Shown here piece by piece: positions 63,820 to 64,000 of a stretch of DNA of 64,000 bases (position 1 is the stretch's first letter; every line of letters begins with the position of its first letter). This DNA comes from Pedobacter chitinilyticus (GTDB lineage: Bacteria > Bacteroidota > Bacteroidia > Sphingobacteriales > Sphingobacteriaceae), in assembly GCF_003313385.1 (NCBI RefSeq), contig NZ_QMHN01000003.1, forward strand, positions 475,096 through 539,095, in the 5' to 3' direction. Under the pieces are notes generated by a model. The model worked only from the letters and a program-made list of their open reading frames with translations. It was not told where the DNA came from and did no database searches. The position numbers were made by a program, and so were the translations under genes.

Positions 63820-64000
63820 ATGAATAATAACGATTTTATAGTGCAAGTTGCACTTCCTGAACATCGTGTTTTTGCTGAAGAAATAGTTGAAGAAATGGCT
63901 GAATCAGCAAAGGCTAGAGGAACAGGTATCGCTAAACGTTCGCCAGAATACGTAGCTGGCAAAATGCAGGAAGGAAAGTCGGTAATCGCTTTCCATAAGG
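63820..64000 (+). CDS. GNAT N-acetyltransferase, truncated at window end
   Basis: Sixty codons are visible, starting MNNNDFIVQVALPEHRVFAE. The following EIVEEMAESAKARGTGIAKR and SPEYVAGKMQEGKSVIAF resemble the N-termini of the Bacteroidota GNAT proteins that start arginine-synthesis gene clusters and probably replace N-acetylglutamate synthase. The acetyl-CoA-binding motif would lie beyond the window. It follows the leader region by 92 bases. The assignment is from memory of the family and needs the rest of the gene. The start is the only good ATG. Confidence 0.55.
   Translation, partial: MNNNDFIVQVALPEHRVFAEEIVEEMAESAKARGTGIAKRSPEYVAGKMQEGKSVIAFHK

Overview
The window looks like a chromosomal segment of a Bacteroidota bacterium, most likely Sphingobacteriaceae (Pedobacter-like). 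Supporting signs are four SusC/SusD outer-membrane pairs, the gliding lipoprotein gene gldH, a Bacteroidota-type Rhs gene pair, many lipoproteins whose mature N-terminus starts Cys-Lys followed by acidic residues, TonB receptors ending in phenylalanine, AT-rich leaders without Shine-Dalgarno sequences, and TTTG/TAnnTTTG-like promoter remnants. No phage, insertion sequence, CRISPR array or rRNA operon is visible.

Layout. 1-920: a degenerate 21-bp repeat and a membrane-anchored LuxR-type HTH protein. 1295-8443: a polymorphic-toxin locus made of two Rhs/YD-repeat genes, the second ending in a candidate papain-fold toxin tip, followed by a candidate membrane immunity gene and a decayed small gene. 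8619-14565: housekeeping block holB-ricT-gldH, a secreted thioredoxin and convergent murF. 14659-17133: a secreted M14 peptidase. 17405-33206: three SusC/SusD pairs whose SusC genes share leader and signal peptide, plus a secreted protein of unknown function and a small surface lipoprotein. 33267-38463: DoxX, LD-carboxypeptidase, metG (TTG start), an MscS channel, a small membrane protein and tRNA-Arg(CCT). 38653-44875: a ROK regulator and the fourth SusC/SusD pair, preceded by a long hairpin. 45207-47455: small accessory genes, an Imm32-like immunity gene, a palindromic tandem repeat and a frameshifted DoxX gene. 47860-55376: an AraC regulator, an exported protein with an unusual double-membrane tail, an S41 peptidase, an erythromycin-esterase fusion and a PanE-like reductase. 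55404-56552: an M28 peptidase. 56625-61222: an iron-uptake operon (TonB siderophore receptor, PepSY membrane protein, DUF6607 protein). 61370-63274: a FAD oxidoreductase and a DUF4397 lipoprotein. 63593-64000: a possible arginine-codon leader peptide ahead of a truncated N-acetyltransferase gene.

How parts work together. The SusC/SusD pairs would import oligomers across the outer membrane; none sits next to a recognisable glycoside hydrolase, so their substrates cannot be named. The iron operon is a self-contained receptor/inner-membrane/periplasmic set with a palindrome in its promoter region. The Rhs pair and its 3' neighbours fit a contact-dependent toxin/immunity module, and base composition shows that its core and its tips have different histories.

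The most interesting items for follow-up are the Rhs toxin/immunity end, the putative arginine leader at 63593-63771, the 43-bp palindromic tandem repeat, the SusC4 and M28 leader hairpins, and two fused exported proteins. Family assignments come from reading the translated sequences; no database search was possible.
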